From Cyanobacteria bacterium K_DeepCast_35m_m2_023 (GTDB taxonomy: Bacteria > Cyanobacteriota > Cyanobacteriia > PCC-6307 > Cyanobiaceae), in assembly GCA_016882345.1 (NCBI GenBank), contig VGQR01000108.1:1-6817 (forward strand): a DNA stretch of 6,817 nt, written 5' to 3'. Shown here one piece after another: positions 6,801-6,817 of the stretch. The notes under the pieces are model-generated. The model was not told where the DNA came from. It saw only the letters and a list, made by a program, of their open reading frames with translations, and did no database searches. The translations under genes and the position numbers were made by a program. Position 1 is the stretch's first letter; every line of letters starts with the position of its first letter.

Positions 6801-6817
6801 AGCCTGCGGTCACCACA

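Overview
The window is GC-rich (roughly two thirds G+C by eye) with very high third-position GC. It most likely comes from a cyanobacterium of the Synechococcus/Cyanobium type. The clues are a cyanobacterial-style biosynthetic arginine decarboxylase, a CHASE2-type adenylate cyclase of the kind common in cyanobacteria, and two copies of the HIP1 octamer GCGATCGC. The genus is inferred from these features and was not tested by comparison.

Layout. (1) Positions 1-303, plus strand: the end, or possibly all, of an unrecognised gene, which overlaps the 3' end of the next gene tail to tail. (2) 248-2176, minus: a membrane-bound CHASE2 sensor joined to a class III nucleotide cyclase. (3) 2181-4160, minus: speA, arginine decarboxylase, only 4 bases upstream of the cyclase start, so the two are probably co-transcribed as speA-cyclase. 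(4) 4161-4211: a 51-bp divergent intergenic gap that must hold the control signals for both directions. (5) 4212-6800, plus: an 862-residue protein that joins a polytopic membrane iron-sulfur module (NapH/polyferredoxin-like), a long helical cytoplasmic region and a C-terminal cyclic-nucleotide-binding domain. The last 17 bases hold nothing recognisable.

How they may work together. A predicted cAMP maker and a predicted cAMP-binding membrane redox protein are divergently arranged around one short promoter region, with a polyamine/arginine-catabolic enzyme co-directional with the cyclase. The attractive reading is a local signalling unit: a CHASE2-sensed signal sets cAMP production, and cAMP is read directly by a membrane Fe-S protein rather than by a Crp-type transcription factor. 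The domains are visible in the sequence. The functional link is inference from gene order and domain content. There are no RNA genes, mobile elements or CRISPR arrays that I can support.
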